64,000 bases of DNA, taken from positions 18,644 to 82,643 of the forward strand of contig CAKSDP010000007.1 of the NCBI GenBank assembly GCA_934446065.1. The letters are read 5' to 3'. This document shows, in pieces, positions 62,652 to 64,000 of the stretch. The notes beneath the pieces are model-generated. The model had not been told where the DNA came from. It saw nothing but the letters and a program-made list of their open reading frames with translations, and did not search any database. The translations under genes were made by a program, and so were the position numbers. Each line of letters opens with the position of its first letter. Within the stretch, counting starts at the first letter, position 1. Origin of the DNA: an uncultured Eubacteriales bacterium (GTDB lineage Bacteria; Bacillota; Clostridia; Oscillospirales; CAG-272).

Positions 62652-63794
62652 TTATTTTTTATTGCGTCCGCGCACGCGTTCCATCTCGCGCTCATAAAGC
62701 GCTTCAAGATTCCGCGTCATTACGTCGGACGTAAATTTTGACTTATACTCCGAGCGCGCACCGTCGGAAAGAGTGCGGTACAGCTCAGGCGATCTTACGA
62801 TCTTCAGTATCGCCTCCGCCATAGCGGCGCTGTCGCGTTTTGGCACGACAAGCCCGTTCACGCCGTCGGTTATCATATACGGATTGCCGCCGAAATCGGT
62901 GACGACCGCCGGGCGTCCGAGACTCATTCCCTCCGCGAGCGCGAGTGAGGACGCCTCGGTCCCCCACGAGCAGTTCAGTGAAATATCGGCGATATTGTAG
63001 TAGTCCGCCACATTCTTCACGAATCCCGTGAACATCACGATGTCCGAAACGCCAAGCTCTGCGGCGCGGCGCTCAAGGTTTTCGCGCTCCGCTCCGTCGC
63101 CCATGAGGATAAATCTCACGGGACGGTCGCAGTCGCTGTCTTTGACGATCTTTGCGGTATCTATGAGATACGAATGTCCCTTGTAGACCTCAAGTCTCGC
63201 CGAGATGAGGCAGACGAACTCATCTTCGCCTATGCCGAGTGACGAGCGGAACGCTACTCGCTCGCTCTCGCTGCGCTCCGGCATCGGCTCAACGCCGTTG
63301 ATTATCACCGTGATCTTATCGGGATCGACTCCGGTCTCGGTAAGATTGTCCGCAGCGGCGTTTGCCACCGCGACTATCGCCGTGGAGAGCGTGTTGTTCA
63401 CAAAGCCGTTGATCTGCTTTCCGGGGAAAGTTGTAAGCCTTTTCGGCATATCGAAAACGCAGTGGCGCGTATAGATGCGGCTCTTCACACCGCAGAGATA
63501 CGCGGCGATTTTGCCGGCAAGCGACGAATGCGTATGAACTATGTCGGGGCGCACATCCTTTATTATGCGCCGCAATTCTCCCACTGCCCCGCGCTCGTAT
63601 GACTTGTCATGACCGTACTTCGTCTCGATCACGGTGTATCCCTCGGCTTCGATCAGCGGGATCAGTGCGCTGCCCGACGGGACGGCATTCACGACATCAA
63701 AGCGATCGCGGTCAAAGCACCGCAGATACTGCACAAGTATCCGTCCGGCGCCGCCGATGTTTGTATCAGTTATAATGTTCAGAACCTTTATCAC
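62652..63794 (-). CDS. Glycosyltransferase family 4 (GT-B)
   Basis: 380 residues with the GT4 amino domain (ITDTNIGGAGRILVQYLRCF, DIVHTHSSLAGKI) and the donor-binding half with VISARLEVYKGHSYLID and the E-x7-E motif ASSLALAEGMSLGRP. These use nucleotide-sugars to build surface or exopolysaccharide chains. GTG 63794 follows AGAGG at seven bases and has its own promoter. The paired flavodoxin gene is an odd operon partner. Confidence 0.9.
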   Translation of the reverse strand: MIKVLNIITDTNIGGAGRILVQYLRCFDRDRFDVVNAVPSGSALIPLIEAEGYTVIETKYGHDKSYERGAVGELRRIIKDVRPDIVHTHSSLAGKIAAYLCGVKSRIYTRHCVFDMPKRLTTFPGKQINGFVNNTLSTAIVAVANAAADNLTETGVDPDKITVIINGVEPMPERSESERVAFRSSLGIGEDEFVCLISARLEVYKGHSYLIDTAKIVKDSDCDRPVRFILMGDGAERENLERRAAELGVSDIVMFTGFVKNVADYYNIADISLNCSWGTEASSLALAEGMSLGRPAVVTDFGGNPYMITDGVNGLVVPKRDSAAMAEAILKIVRSPELYRTLSDGARSEYKSKFTSDVMTRNLEALYEREMERVRGRNKK

Positions 63795-64000
63795 GTTAAA
63801 ACCTCTTTTATACCATGCTTCCCCTCGATGGGGTCAGATACATTATTTACCGAAATCAATTGTACCATAACTTTATACCGAAGTCAACCTGCTGCACGTC
63901 TGCGGCATTATATCGCGGCGGACTTTGTTGGTTTGTCAATGATATGTTACACCATGCTTCAAAAAATTATCGAGAGTAGCCTTGGGAGAGGTCCAGTTAA
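63795..64000 (-). other. Upstream region of the glycosyltransferase with odd repeat
   Basis: It contains the promoter at 63859-63887 and, in the leader, CCCCTCGATGGGGTCAG, a hairpin followed by GTCAG, similar in look to REP-like ends. ACCATGCTTC occurs at 63817-63826 and again at about 63951-63960. The last 100 bases show no coding frame that I can support. Confidence 0.4.
63859..63887 (-). promoter_or_regulatory. Promoter for glycosyltransferase-flavodoxin unit
   Basis: Minus strand: TTGACT (63882-63887), 17-base spacer, TACAAT (63859-63864). Confidence 0.75.

Noticed and set aside
1..64000. tRNA, rRNA, CRISPR arrays and complete insertion sequences
   Set aside because: I looked for tRNA arm patterns, regularly spaced repeats and transposase motifs and found none that hold up.

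Overview
The window looks like the chromosome of an anaerobic, Gram-positive, endospore-forming Clostridia bacterium, probably a gut-type Oscillospirales-like lineage (inference). The evidence is an oxygen-sensitive class III ribonucleotide reductase (nrdD/nrdG), a second glycyl radical enzyme with its own activase, a GerA-family spore germinant receptor subunit, a GlgC/GlgD glycogen operon, a lipoteichoic-acid-synthase-type sulfatase, SAM-I and FMN riboswitches, strong AGGAGG ribosome binding sites and near-consensus sigma-A promoters. By eye the DNA is moderately GC-rich. I see no rRNA, tRNA, CRISPR array or intact transposon.

Layout: 1-4.7 kb (+) holds the end of nrdD, nrdG, then a promoter and an operon of an O-antigen-ligase-like membrane protein, an unknown gene interrupted by an in-frame TAG, and manA. 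4.7-9.2 kb (-) is mtlD, a PHP phosphatase, a MutS-like ATPase and a family-4 uracil-DNA glycosylase. 9.3-16.8 kb has a GNAT and a GH127-like glycosidase (+), a lone gerA-type gene (-), then a GH3 glycosidase, trpS and a DUF3006-like gene (+). 16.8-21.7 kb has a secreted SGNH hydrolase with dockerin-like tail (-) and a flavodiiron/flavin-reductase/rubredoxin fusion (+). 21.8-26.3 kb (-) is an rRNA methyltransferase behind a two-component system, and a YdcF protein. 26.4-31.1 kb (+) is a MarR, heterodimeric ABC exporter and GNAT operon.

31.2-35.2 kb (-) has metK behind a SAM-I riboswitch, an acyltransferase, a small-export-type membrane protein and ribU behind an FMN riboswitch. 35.3-39.9 kb (-) is the str operon rpsL-rpsG-fusA-tuf with a perfect-consensus promoter. 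40.2-50.2 kb (+) is a six-gene glycogen operon, glgB-glgC-glgD-glgA-glgP plus a GH13 enzyme, carrying both synthesis and breakdown. 50.2-53.2 kb (-) is a fused ABC/FtsX protein. 53.5-58.4 kb (+) is a second secreted dockerin-tailed protein and an LTA-synthase-like protein. 58.7-62.1 kb (+) is the activase and glycyl radical enzyme. 62.1-63.8 kb (-) is a flavodoxin and a GT4 glycosyltransferase.

The observations most worth a second look are the amber-interrupted gene (TAG ends only one of the other 45 genes), the glycyl radical enzyme whose active-site C-x-E motif and two-cluster activase do not fit classical pyruvate formate-lyase, the two dockerin-tailed secreted proteins with no scaffoldin nearby, and a structured leader upstream of one of them.
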